From Apostichopus japonicus (taxonomy: Eukaryota > Echinodermata > Holothuroidea > Aspidochirotida > Stichopodidae), in NCBI RefSeq assembly GCF_037975245.1, contig NC_092566.1, positions 2,170,001 to 2,234,000 on the forward strand: a DNA stretch of 64,000 nucleotides. Reading direction: 5' to 3'. Each line of letters begins with the position of its first letter. Position 1 is the stretch's first letter. Below the pieces are notes generated by a model. It saw only the letters and a program-made list of their open reading frames with translations. It was not told the DNA's origin and ran no database searches. Position numbers and translations under genes: made by a program. Positions 33,201 to 44,664 of this stretch are shown piece after piece.

Positions 33201-34515
33201 CATTGACTAACTGTTAGATTACCAGTCAGTCGGTCAGTGACTAACGGTTAGATTTCCAGTCAGTCGGTGAGTGACTAACGGTTAGATTAACAGTCAGTCG
33301 GTCAGTGACTAATGGTTAGATTACCAGTCAGTCGGTCAGTGACTAACTCTTAGATTACCAGTCAGTCGGTCATTGACTAACGGTGAGATTTCCAGTCAGT
33401 CGGTGAGTGACTAACTCTTAGATTATCAGTCAGTTTGACTAACGGTTAGATTACCAATCAGTCGGTCAGTGACAAACGCTTAGATTACTAGTCAGTCGGT
33501 CATTGACAAACGCTTAGATTACTAGTCAGTCGATCATTGACTAACAGTTAGATTGCCAGTCAGTCGGTGAGTGACTAACGTTTAGATTACTAGTCAGTCG
33601 ATCATTGACTAACAGTTAGATTACCAGTCAGGCGGTCAGAAACAAACGCTTAGATTACTAGTCAGTCGATCATTGACTAACAGTTAGATTACCAGTCAGT
33701 CGGTCAGTGACTAACGGTTAGATTACCAGTCAGTCGGTCAGTGATTAACGGTTAGATTTCTAGTCAGTCGGTCATTGACTAACGCTTAGGTTACTAGTCA
33801 GTCGATCATTGACTAACAGTTAGATTGCCAGTCAGTCGGTGAGTGACTAACGTTTAGATTACTAGTCAGTCGATCATTGACTAACAGTTAGATTACCAGT
33901 CAGGCGGTCAGAAACAAACGCTTAGATTACTAGTCAGTCGATCATTGACTAACAGTTAGATTACCAGTCAGTCGGTCAGTGACTAACGGTTAGATTACCA
34001 GTCAGTCGGTCAGTGATTAACGGTTAGATTTCTAGTCAGTCGGTCATTGACTAACGCTTAGGTTACTAGTCAGTCGATCATTGACTAACAGTTAGATTAC
34101 CAGTCAGTAGGTCATTGACTAACGGTTAGATTACCAGTCAGTCGGTCAGTGACTAACGGTTAGATTACTAGTCAGTAGGTCATTGACTAACGCTTAGATT
34201 ACCAGTCAGTCGGTCAGTGACTAACGGTTAGATTACCAGTCTGTCGGTCAGTGACTAACGGTTAGATTACCAGTCAGTCGATCAGTGACTAACGGTTAGA
34301 TTACCAGTCAGTCGGTCATTGACTAACTGTTAGATTACCAGTCAGTCGGTCAGTGACTAACGGTTAGATTACTAGTCAGTCGGTCAGTGACTAACGGTTA
34401 GATTACCAGTCAGTCGGTCATTGACTAACTGTTAGATTACCAGTCAGTCGGTCAGTGACTAACAGTTAGATTACCAGTCAGTCGGTCAGTGACTAACGGT
34501 TTGATTACCAGTCAT
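33201..34515. repeat. 34-bp satellite with 272-bp higher-order period
   Basis: About 38 tandem units of 34 bp share the phrases CAGTCAGTCGGTCAGTGACT and AACGGTTAGATTAC. Near the centre an 8-unit block (33551-33822) is followed by an almost identical 8-unit block (33823-34094), an offset of exactly 272 bp. One unit near 33430 is shortened. There is no spacer structure, so this is a satellite and not a CRISPR array. Confidence 0.97.
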
Positions 34516-35815
34516 CGTCAGTATTTCATTGGAAAACTATAGGGAAACTATGCAATGTTTTGATGTTACTACATAAGTACAGTAATCTACATGTATCCCT
34601 AAATCGAAACATGTGATGACATGATGGTAATGTAACATTAAATGGCCTAAAGGATTTCACTCATTTAGTTTCTTGCTAAAAAAATGAAACTGTGACAGTA
34701 ATCGAGTTTCCACTGTCACTTTACTAAATTACAGCAGACGCCGCTTACTCTACAGGCTTATTGCAGCAGTGCAATCACATTTGTTGATTATCATCAGTTA
34801 TTATTTCTTTAATTTTTAGTTACGTATCATGTGCTTATGTTCATAAAAATGTCTACTGCAAGAGTTTATATCTACAAAAGGAAGGGAACATCCATAGGGC
34901 ATTTAGCCAATAAATAGCTTGAAATTCTACTCCTGCTCTAAAATTGGTTTTATTCTATAGTATTGGCGACGTGGTGAAGGTTTTCTTCTCCTGTGCAACA
35001 GATGGATTGGTAAAAATTTAGGTCAATATTCGAATCTTTGAAACATATTCTGATCTTACCAAATGCCTAAATAATTAGTGAATTTTGTTTATCTCTTTAT
35101 TAATTTAAATGCATGTAATTGACAATACCTATTTTCCAGAAGTGAAGTTTCATGCTTAGCAAAAGTCAGAGACAATGTTTTCATCGATGAAATACTGTTT
35201 ATACTATATCAAATAAAGAAAGAAGGTAAGAAGAAAATGTTTAGGTGGAAAGAAAAACATAATTCTTTACAAACTTCTTTTAAGCGAATACAGAACGGAA
35301 TTGATTGTTTCTTTTTTGTGTACCGTTCTTTCAGTAAGAACACAATCTTATAAAAAAGAAAATGACAAACAAAAAGTTGAAGCATCGTGTGACTTCCCGT
35401 CCAGCTTGGAATTTGAAAAATGAAATATTTTTGCCCCCCAGAAATAATCCGTGATGGACATTGTCTACTCCTTAAAATTATTCAGCAGAGCTTAACTCCT
35501 AGATATGAAAGATTCTGAAAAGAAGAGGAAAGACTACAGATTATTAGAAAATAAAGAAGGAAATGAAAGCTCACCGTGTAGGATGTCGCAGATATTAACA
35601 CTAAACAAAATGGCGGAAGTCGTCTCAATAATCGTTCAAGTGCAAAGTAAAGCCAAATAGTGCACAGAGCCGTGTACAGTGAAGTTCTTATACGTAATGA
35701 TACAAAAATAATTGCAAGGCTCATAAAAAGGTTTAACAAAAATTTTTGCAACAGTGAACCGTGCAATTGGAATAACAACCATGAAAGGCTTTTGTTAATC
35801 TTTATCATTGGAGTT

Positions 35816-35818
<3 letters not shown>
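34516..35818. other. Intergenic, no gene recognised
   Basis: AT-rich. A donor-like ACACG|GTGAGC on the minus strand near 35572 could belong to a 5'-UTR exon of gene C, but nothing else supports it. Confidence 0.35.

Positions 35819-35876
<58 letters not shown>
35819..35876. repeat. (TA)29 microsatellite
   Basis: 58 bp of uninterrupted TA. The Tyr-Ile frames over it on both sides are composition artefacts. Confidence 0.98.
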
Positions 35877-35878
<2 letters not shown>

Positions 35879-36674
35879 AGATAACAGATATTCTGGAACT
35901 AATATAAAGGCATTACAAATACCTACCAGACACATATATTGTAACTTTAACTTATCAGATACGAACGTTACGAGGCATATCTTTATAATATGTAATAAAC
36001 AGTGTTTGGAAGATTTCTTTCTGCATTTATCCCCAAATTTTCAAACAATATTTCGAAATTGGGTATCTGGAAATGAGTTCCAATTGGCTTTTCCAACAGG
36101 GGACCATCTTGGTTTTTCAACTGGGTTCCAAATAGAGTTTTTTAACTAGGTTTTTTAAGATGCTTGCAACTGGGTTTTTCAACTGGGTTTTCTGACTGAG
36201 TTAAATGAACACATATCTTTCGTCATATAATTACAATATATAAAAGTGTATTATTATGGAGCCCTAACCTTCCAGGTTCCAACTGTTAATTCTTTGATAT
36301 AACTGTTTGACAAAAGAATACCCGGCGTCTTGTTCATAGATCAGCTTGTAATATTTATAAAGGTTTCAAGTATTTCTGAGACTGAAAAACACAGTGTTTA
36401 TTTATTTTTGCAATCAATTCACAAGGCCAACAGTTTCCTTCATCTAAGCCTGTGATACGGAAGAAACTCTAGATAGATTCATGCTTCAGTTGCATTGGAT
36501 CAGCCGATGCCCTCTTTATTTCTTTATCTTTTGCCTTATCGTTTATCCATGTTAATAAAATTGCAAACTTGACAACTTAATTTATATACTTCTATCTTAC
36601 ACAACATGCGTGAAACATGACAGTTTGGAGGGATGGCGGCAAATAACAAACATGCATGGGGGAAAGAGAAAAGA
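35877..36674. other. Intergenic, no gene recognised
   Basis: Contains a decayed short repeat of AACTGGGTTTTTC-like words near 36115-36205. No gene. Confidence 0.35.
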
Positions 36675-36757
36675 ACAGCTCCACTACCTAAATCCAGATC
36701 TAACCCATACCATGATACCAGTACAAACCGTATAGCGTACCTGACACCTCTCACACC
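36675..36757 (+). pseudogene. Relic of LRR-Ig gene tail (gene B-like)
   Basis: The stretch from AGCTCCACTACCTAAATCC to TAACCCATACCA matches the gene B tail DNA (24652-24700, coding PAPPPKPKSNPYQY) with few substitutions. After a small insertion, CAGTACAA and then ACCTGACACCTC still follow the gene B order. Only about 80 bp are recognisable and the frame is broken, so this is the last trace of another family member between genes C and D. Confidence 0.6.
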
Positions 36758-37509
36758 GTGGTTCTAACGGTATCACGGTGTGTGTGATCAGTGCGTATAT
36801 GACTTTACTGTATTAAATGTATTGTATAATGAATATTTTCCTCCCTATACAGACTAGACTATGTCATCCCTTCTCCTTAAGGTTTGCGCAGTCCCTGTGT
36901 TCGATGAAAATATCAATAGGAGACTAAAGATCATGATTGATCTAAGTTACTTCACAGGCAGCCATCAAACGTCACCCTGTTCCGCCCAACTCCATACTAC
37001 TCACATTGCTCAGTCCATACCCATGCATGAGATTTTTTTCTGGAATATTAGAATGCGAAACAGATCAAAAGATCCCCAAGATTAAAGACCCCTCTGTCTG
37101 CCTCCGTCAAATGTTCCCATTTGTGGAGTCCTTGGTCCGCTGTGAAAGAATTCCTTAGAATGGTAGAATGTGGGACAGATCTGATCACCAAACGGACCCG
37201 TTTAGGTCATATGCTACTCTTTATGCAGACCTTGATCCACTGCAGGAGAATTCTTTACAATGTTGATATGTCCTACTATCAAATGGTCCCCTGCATCAGA
37301 AACCCAACAATATTTCTCTTTGTCAGGTCAGTACTTGGAAATATAGGATTGTCGATTAAATTCGGTAAATAAACATAGATGAGACAACCATGTTGGGTAA
37401 ACAATAACATGTGGAAGCCTCGCAAAGTTCACGACAAGAGAGCCAACTACTCGCTTCTTCCCAACATTCGTGTATCTTTCCTAAACAATTAGCCATAATT
37501 AAACTCCAT
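36758..37509. other. Intergenic, no gene recognised
   Basis: A short palindrome, ACGGTATCACGGTGTG, lies near 36769. Words such as TCAAATGxTCCC and GTCCxCTG recur at 37107, 37133 and 37277, a decayed repeat. No gene. Confidence 0.35.
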
Positions 37510-37923
37510 CAAGGGCGGCGGAAGCACTTTTAATCTAGGGGGGGGGGGGGGGCACCGACGTCGAAGGGCGTGCACTTTGCAGAAATTTGATTGGACTGAT
37601 GTAGCCTGATATTTAGTACCCTTTATAACTCTTATTGTATTACCTTATTTGGGTATACACATCACTCCATCAACGCCCCCCCAACTCAAGGAAAAATGCA
37701 TACTAGCACTACAATATCCAATGTGCAAATTGGGGGAAACAAGGAACCAGTTTTCTTTAATAGTTCTAAATTAGGATTAGATCTCTTACTTAAATTTCGC
37801 TGACCTAATAAGGTGATCAAGAGTACAATTTTTATGTAAAACAAAGGACACATTTTTAACTGAGGAAAAGTGGGGGACATATGCCCCCTGTCCACCCCCC
37901 CCCCCCGGGTTCCGCCGCCTTTG
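37510..37923 (+). mobile_element. hAT-like MITE, CAAGGGCGGCGGAAGC type
   Basis: The 414-bp element has inverted ends CAAGGGCGGCGGAAGC and GGTTCCGCCGCCTTTG. The flanks AACTCCAT (37502-37509) and AACTTCAT (37924-37931) form an 8-bp duplication with one mismatch, suggesting greater age. G- and C-runs lie just inside the ends. Non-coding. Confidence 0.85.
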
Positions 37924-37931
37924 AACTTCAT

Positions 37932-40483
37932 TAACTAAGCGCGTACCCAACGTTACCTACCAGTTGCAGAAAAGTGATTGTAAATCATTGATATATGGTA
38001 ATGTTGAAGTAATGCGCCCTCTATAAAAGATATTTTGTATTTACAATAGGGAGCTGACACAAATTGAATCTCGTCCGTTTTGGTTTACTTTTTTCTCCTT
38101 CTCGGGGGGATGTTGAGTAGGACAAATATAGGACCCTAGGAATATTAAGTTTGGTTATATCGCCATGGTTACTGAAGTGTGTATCTTTTAATTGTTTTTT
38201 ATTCATTCTTGAACGGTTATTTCAAAAAAACGAATTTTTTACCCCAGATAAACCTTCCAGGTATGGACAAGTTTCCAGGTATATAGAATGAAGACATCTA
38301 CCAAATATGGAGTTGTGTCTCGCAAATAAACACCTTTTTTTCAAAGTCATTTAAGTGTCAAAACTATAATTGGATTGAACAGCAGAATTCGGTTTCAGAA
38401 TAATGAACTTTACAATGAGGGCAATCGTAAATTTACCTCAGCAAAAACCAGTTCACTCTTTCTTTTTTTTCTTTGATAACTCGGTCTGAAAGAAAAGGAA
38501 ACCGCGCGAAAACAACAAACACACCTGTAACGTTCATTTACCCGGAGTGTCATAAGAGATGTTTGCAGGTCGCATATATATCTATATGCAAAGTAGGCCT
38601 ATATTATGAATGTGCAATCAGCTGCAGCCTATCCACATCACTTACCGTCCATATAAAGTGACTTCAACCGTAAGAGAGTAAACTTGTTCACGGTTTATTT
38701 ATTTCAAAGTTAACCAAACGATTCCTCATTCTGGGTTGGAAGACGCTCGCAACAACATCAAATCAAACATTACCACCGATATCGCCCATAACTCGCAGAA
38801 GCCTCGCTGGCGTACCAATCCTTCTATATTCTCTCCGGTGTTCACAGATATTCGCCGACAATTACCGAGACTCGTCGAAACTCGCCCTCTCATTCAACTT
38901 ATATTCGCCGGTTATTACCCATATTTATCGATTGCTATCCTCTCTGGACTTCGAGAATACTATACGGCGATTGCTGATACTCACATATACGTGGTGATAC
39001 TTATCTATACTCGCTGGTACTCTTCGACACTCGCCGATACTTGCAAACAATTGTCGCTCCATGAAACAACGAGCCGCAGGTAAGCTTTGAAATGTTATCA
39101 CTTTGAGAATTTCCACGATTTGGCATGTAACGTAAGGAATGTTATTTACCTCAATTATTTACCTCAAATGATATCTGTTGGTAATTTGTTGGTTTCATAA
39201 ACTAGGAATTCACTAAATTAAGAACCAAACGGTTGATATCTCGAGGAAACCTACTAACCACCTAAAAGGTCCCAATGTTTTTTTTTTTCCTCTTACCAAA
39301 AAATGTAATGAATCTTTTAGCAAATTTTAGTCCAACGTCACTCTGATCTGAACGTAGCTTCTAACTACACAGTTTACCTTACATAGCGAGCACAGCAGTT
39401 AAAAATATGAATCATAGGCCTATCTTGAAAATTCCTTTTGAGACGAAATTATATCCATGTTACGTAGCCCGTATACAGTAGATGCCGTGGTCCATATACC
39501 CATGTGATGCATAGGATGGGTAGCATAGCACCATATTTACTATATAGGCTACAACAGTCCGTTGTTTACTGTGGGTGTTACTGGCTTTGGTGTCTACCTT
39601 TAAGTAGGTGTTATTTCAGTTTCCGTTAGAAAGGTATAATATCTTAGGCTAAGCACTGGGTTACTCATGTCTTGTTAGGAAAACGTACAAATAACCGGAA
39701 GAGATGTAAAGTATACTGGTTTGTTGTTACTTATTTGAGGTACCGTATCTAGCTGTCGCCTACTTTACAATGTAGTGTTACAAGAGATATTGGATTCTGG
39801 GGTGGGGTGGGGTGGGGTGGGGGTGTAGTGGTGCTTTGCTTTCCCAGTTTTACTTTTACGATTGCGCGTTTGCTTCTTATAATTGCATTAGTTCTTCCAA
39901 TTGCCTTGAGGGCTACTTATGGGCTTAAAGTTGCTGATTTAAGTCCCAGACCAACTAGTAAATATCAAAATGTGCCCTTATGCTTCTAGAGGAATATACA
40001 TGGTATTTTCATCATTTGCAAAAATATGTGAAAACAGAATTCACCAAGGAAACTTTCTTTTTTGTTCTTGGTATATATTTAATTTCTTCATAAGTACACC
40101 ACAAGTCTTGTACCCTACTTGTTACATAAGTATGAATTATGATAAATCGCTTACTAATTCACGATGATGATAGGAGCGGGGCCATTGGCGTGAAGACAAT
40201 GAGGTCATGTTGACTATGGTGACGCTATGCTTCCAAAGAGCAGGCTTCTTTTGAATGATTTTTCTTTAAGAAACATTAAACAAGTTATATTTACATTGGC
40301 TCCGCTGTTTTGACTCATTGTTTATTTTGCCGTTGTTACGTCCGTTCAATAATTACCTGTCAATATGCAACACTCTTCAAGAAATTGGATGTAACTTTTA
40401 TGTCAGTAATATGAGAACTGAATGAAAACTGGTTGGCAAAGTTGGCCATGCAGTAACTTTTATTTCTTCTTCATTTTATTTAG
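37932..40483. other. Intergenic / possible 5' region of gene D
   Basis: From 38750 to 39060 short words of the type ATACTCGCCGAT recur irregularly, a decayed minisatellite. It is followed by a good donor GCCGCAG|GTAAGC at 39079/39080 that could end a non-coding first exon of gene D. GGGGT repeats at 39799-39823 could form a G-quadruplex. The T-rich acceptor ending TTTATTTAG at 40483 precedes gene D. Confidence 0.4.
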
Positions 40484-40524
40484 AGAACTTTCTAACAGGA
40501 AAACAGAACAAAAACTAGACAAAT

Positions 40525-41649
40525 ATGACCCTCTCTCTAATCCTTTGTACTGCCTTGCTTCTTGGAAGGGTTCATGCACAGTGTCCGACAGCGTGCTTCT
40601 GCACTAGTGACGTCATAGACTGTAGTAACCTCAATCTTAACGAACTGCCTGTTGGCACCACACCATCGAGTTTCGACAGACTCTCACGACTTGATTATTC
40701 AAATAATGGGATTAGTGTCTTGGATATAGATCGATTATTCCAATTTATTAGGGGATTAGAGGTTGATGTGATCGATTTCAGCTCTAATCGTATCAGTGAC
40801 GTCATTGGTACTTTTGATGCAAACGATGGGAAAGACTACCTTGTACTGAATTTATCCAGAAATGTTCTACAGACATTCCCGTCGAGCATAATCCCTTTGA
40901 ATCACATCAGAGGGATGATAACTATCGATATCTCGCACAACCAGTTAACCGAACTGACCAGAAATATGTTTGCTGGTGGTAATGACGTGATTCTACCGAG
41001 ATTTCAGTTCTTCGCTACAAATAACCTGATAAGTCGTGTTGATCCAGAAACATTTCAAGGAGTCAGCATACTTGATGCTATAGTTGACCTACGATCTAAC
41101 TTAATCCGAACCCTGACTGAAGATTTTCAGTCACCAAGGAGTGTAAGGCAGTTACGATTCTCCGATAATCCTTGGCATTGTGACTGCAATCTTCGTTGGA
41201 TTATAACCCCAGCTAACCGACTGGTTAATCACACAATGGATGATCCCCCGGCATGCCGAACCCCGGCTGCGGTACAAGGACGTCGAATCTTTGAACTACG
41301 GCCAGATGACTTTGCATGCCTTCCTTTCCAAGATGGACCGTTACGACAAAATTACCTAAACATGGATTCTTTTCTAGTACGGTGTCCTGTAAACGCAGAT
41401 CCACCGCGGTTTCAGGTTGATTGGCAGGTTTGGATACCGTCGCCATTCGGGTTGGATCCTATCCAACTCTTCTTCACGTCAGAGACGGTAGGACTAAGGG
41501 ACCTGGTAGCCAACCCCAGAGCAGCCTTCAAATGCACAGCAAGAAATAATGCTGGGAGTTTGACTCTTTCTCTTGACATCCAGTTTAACGGTGAACCCGG
41601 TTTACCGGTTCCGGAGTGCCCAGCTGTTATCGCTCCAGATCAGTGTTAA
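40525..41649 (+). CDS. LRR-Ig protein without membrane segment, probably secreted (gene D)
   Basis: The 374-residue protein has a signal peptide (1-18, VHA|QC), LRR N-cap (C20, C24, C26, C33), about six LRRs, LRR C-cap (NPWHCDCNLRWI, C219, C221, C244, C265) and an Ig-like domain (C287, C337). It shares the order of B and C, including DRLFxFxRG, GTFDAxDGKDY and ETFQGV. It then ends 19 residues after NGEPG, where B and C pass into their stalks. No hydrophobic segment follows, and the last 10 residues contain two extra cysteines (C365, C374) that could support dimers. The acceptor TTTATTTAG ends at 40483, 41 bp before the ATG. It may be a soluble family member. Alternatively, the mRNA may splice out before the stop into an unseen membrane exon; none was recognised in the next 600 bp. 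Confidence 0.9.
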   Translation: MTLSLILCTALLLGRVHAQCPTACFCTSDVIDCSNLNLNELPVGTTPSSFDRLSRLDYSNNGISVLDIDRLFQFIRGLEVDVIDFSSNRISDVIGTFDANDGKDYLVLNLSRNVLQTFPSSIIPLNHIRGMITIDISHNQLTELTRNMFAGGNDVILPRFQFFATNNLISRVDPETFQGVSILDAIVDLRSNLIRTLTEDFQSPRSVRQLRFSDNPWHCDCNLRWIITPANRLVNHTMDDPPACRTPAAVQGRRIFELRPDDFACLPFQDGPLRQNYLNMDSFLVRCPVNADPPRFQVDWQVWIPSPFGLDPIQLFFTSETVGLRDLVANPRAAFKCTARNNAGSLTLSLDIQFNGEPGLPVPECPAVIAPDQC

Positions 41650-42252
41650 TTCCGCCGCATATAAAGCCCTTCACTTCACATGAGGACCTTCCTGATCCAC
41701 AAATGTGCTACTCAGAGGAAAGTATACCCAACTTCATAACCTCCGGGAGTCCCATCTCCCTCTCTCACCCATGTCCTTGAAACATCCAGTGTTCACCTAG
41801 AACGGCTGCATTTTCTTTTTCAGTTGATGAACAAAATACAAACTCAAATATAGAAAGCCGTTTAAGGATGTATTAAGACTTTCTAGTGATACAATTTGGA
41901 TCACATTAAACCTTGTTTGTTTTGCTACTTTTCTGAACATCATTTATGAACAGTATGTTAGTGGTAAAACACATGAATGTATCAGCTCCCAGGAATTCTC
42001 TATGGTTAATTCCCATTCTGTGTAGGCATCCAGCAACGATGGAACAGAGTGAAGAGGTAGAATACATATTTAATGATATGAAATACCGTACACATTATTT
42101 ATCAAAACAAAAATACGGCCAAAAAAGAAAAAAAAAAGAAATGTTTTCATTATTTTGTAAGCATATACCCAGGCATATATTTAACTTGTATATCAAATTA
42201 GTTAAGCTAGCAGACTGGATTGATAAAATAAGAAGTTCATTGCTTTGATATG
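41650..42252. other. 3' flank of gene D
   Basis: No membrane-spanning exon recognised. A 100-residue frame at 41946-42248 is Lys-rich, lacks a domain and ends at a mobile element; not called. Confidence 0.4.
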
Positions 42253-42369
42253 TACGGTGGCTTAATAAGGACATAGGTAAACAAAAATAAGTGTCCCCAA
42301 ATCTCTAAATTTTGACTTTTTATCTCAAATTGTTTTCTTTACTATGTATGTCTTTATTAAGCCACCGTA
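42253..42369. mobile_element. 117-bp mini-MITE
   Basis: The left end TACGGTGGCTTAATAAGGAC and the right end are inverted repeats over 23 bp with one mismatch. GATATG flanks both sides (42247-42252 and 42370-42375), a 6-bp duplication. The TA at each tip could also be read as a Tc1/mariner-type TA duplication. Confidence 0.85.
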
Positions 42370-42375
42370 GATATG

Positions 42376-44550
42376 ACATAACATTCTATTATTAACATAT
42401 GACGTGTTCATCGAAGATTAATACAAACTTTTCATGGAGCCTGAAGGCAACTATATACATTTATTTCATATATAACAGTGTATATATAACAGTGTACAGT
42501 TTGGTATGTTTACGATGTAGAGGGTGGTGTTGTTGGGACAAGACCCTCTAGAACAGGGAAGGTAAAATCTGTCCCATTTTGTTGTTCGTTTGGTCATTTT
42601 AGCTTAAGTCGCCAGCTATTCATTCAAACATGGGTGACATTAAATTCAAGTTCCAGTATGATCAAGTTTATTACATTGTCCTGGAAGAGGCCTGAACAAA
42701 CTCCTGAACTACCAGTAACCCACTCACCCCTCCCCCACCCACGTGTAGTCACTGGTGTATTTAATTGCTATTTCTGAGAAAAATTGAAATGTTATTATCG
42801 ATAGTTTGGTTTACAAGATCTTAATTTTGTTGATATCTTATAATTGGAGAAAGAATTAAAAAAACACACCTGACATTTGTGTTGTCTTTTCGCACGTAGA
42901 TTCTTTATTTTATTTTGTTTTAAATCAGGTCATACAGTAGCGTGAAATCTTGCAGTTTTAATTTGCATCAAAGTATAGCATGATAACTCAGACTTGAATA
43001 TTTCTTATACTCACGATATGTTGTCAAGTAACACAGAGGTGTGTGAAAAGCGATAATAGAGAGAGAAAAAAAAAACATTATTAGAAAAACTTACGTTGAG
43101 ACAAAGATTTTACAGTGTTAGACCGACAGATGAAAGTGAAAAATTTAAGTGTTCTTAATTTCTTAGTATTTGTTCCTTAAAACAACAATGTAGAGTATTG
43201 AATTAAAGATGGCAATGCATTGACAGAAGATAAAGCAAACACTACAATACATCTCATATTGAGTAAAAATTACGGACAAATTGAGAGGTACAGAAGCAAA
43301 CCAAGCATCATATATGTTCAAGATAGGGATCATCCTTTTGATGAATAAATCACCCCATGCCCCTACCAAAGGAAAAATCAGTCAGCAGTCCTCTAAAGAT
43401 ATATATATATAGCGTTGTAAAACTCTACGCTACCCCACCAAGTCCCCCTTGTCCTGGCCCTCTAAAATACCTCAAACTAAAGAGACTTGTCTATAACTGC
43501 AAAACTGCAAGTATCTGACTAGAGCAAGTTTGTCAAACTTTGTCCCACAGAGGTACTAGAATAACACAGAGGTACTAGAATAACTTGTATCAATGATATG
43601 AGTCGAATCAGGAATTGATTGGAGAAAAAATTTTGATCAACCTTAAGATTTAATGATTTGTTAAAACTCTCTGAGGAAATCTTCCATTTATGTCCAGCAT
43701 GCTACCTGTATAGTTGTGAAACTCCTCAGGACAAGAATCGTGTTCAAAAATAGTTGGCAGAGAGCCCAGTCACATAACCAAGTTGCCTGCTCAAAAACTG
43801 GAAAACACTGAACCCTGGGCACTTATTAGACAATAAAACAGGAAAAAACAAACCGTTTACTCTCCAAATCAGAGATTAAGGTCTGTAAAATAGCCTGGGA
43901 ATATTTAGGTGAACTTTAGATTTTGAGTACTGAAGACAAGCAAATACACTTTGCTGTGTACACTCCTGTTTACATACAAGAAACACACAATGCAATGTAG
44001 GCATTGAACATATAATAAATAATTGTATTTACTTGTTAAAATTAAATCTTTTCAATATCATAGGGAAATTACACAACACTATGTCAACTTTTGAAAATTT
44101 GTGACAATGAAAGAACAAAATTAAGCAAAAAACAAACATGCTAAGGCAAAGATCAAAACAAGTTTACATATATTAATTTGTCTGACAAGAGAATTAAATA
44201 AAAAACTTCAAAAGTTTGTTCTTTAAATTCTTATCACCAAAGACTTATACAGTACAACACTTATTTAAAGTCATAATTTGAAGCCAAACTTGGATACTTA
44301 ACAAACCTGTTTTTCTTCTAAATATATTGGACATTACAATTTGTGGCTATACAAACTTTATATAAAAGGTCTGGAATGTTCCTTTAAGTCAGAAGTGGAT
44401 GATGATATCAGTTCCTCAGTTTCTGTTTATTAGTCACGTGATCTGTTACCCCTGACAACAGTTACCCCTGACAACAGTTACCTCTGACAACTGACCAGCA
44501 AAGCCAACATACCGGCCATAATAGAAATTAAAGATTGTATAGGCAGGTAT
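42376..44550. other. Intergenic, no gene recognised
   Basis: AT-rich. GTTACCCCTGACAACA is repeated about three times at 44443-44490. No gene. Confidence 0.4.
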
Positions 44551-44664
44551 GTTACTTGCAAATATAACAGGACATGTTTCTCATGTATGTTATTTGCAAA
44601 TATATCAGGACATGTTCATCATGTATCTCACTTGCAAATATAACAGGACATGTTTATCATGTAT
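44551..44664. repeat. 38-bp x 3 tandem repeat
   Basis: Three units share TTGCAAATATAACAGGACAT and TCATGTAT. It is followed by irregular GAGTTAAGGCTTAAGC copies to about 44745. Confidence 0.9.

Noticed and set aside
33201-34515. CRISPR-like array of 34-bp units
   Set aside because: Units follow each other without unique spacers, and the context is a eukaryotic genome with introns and SINEs. It is a satellite.
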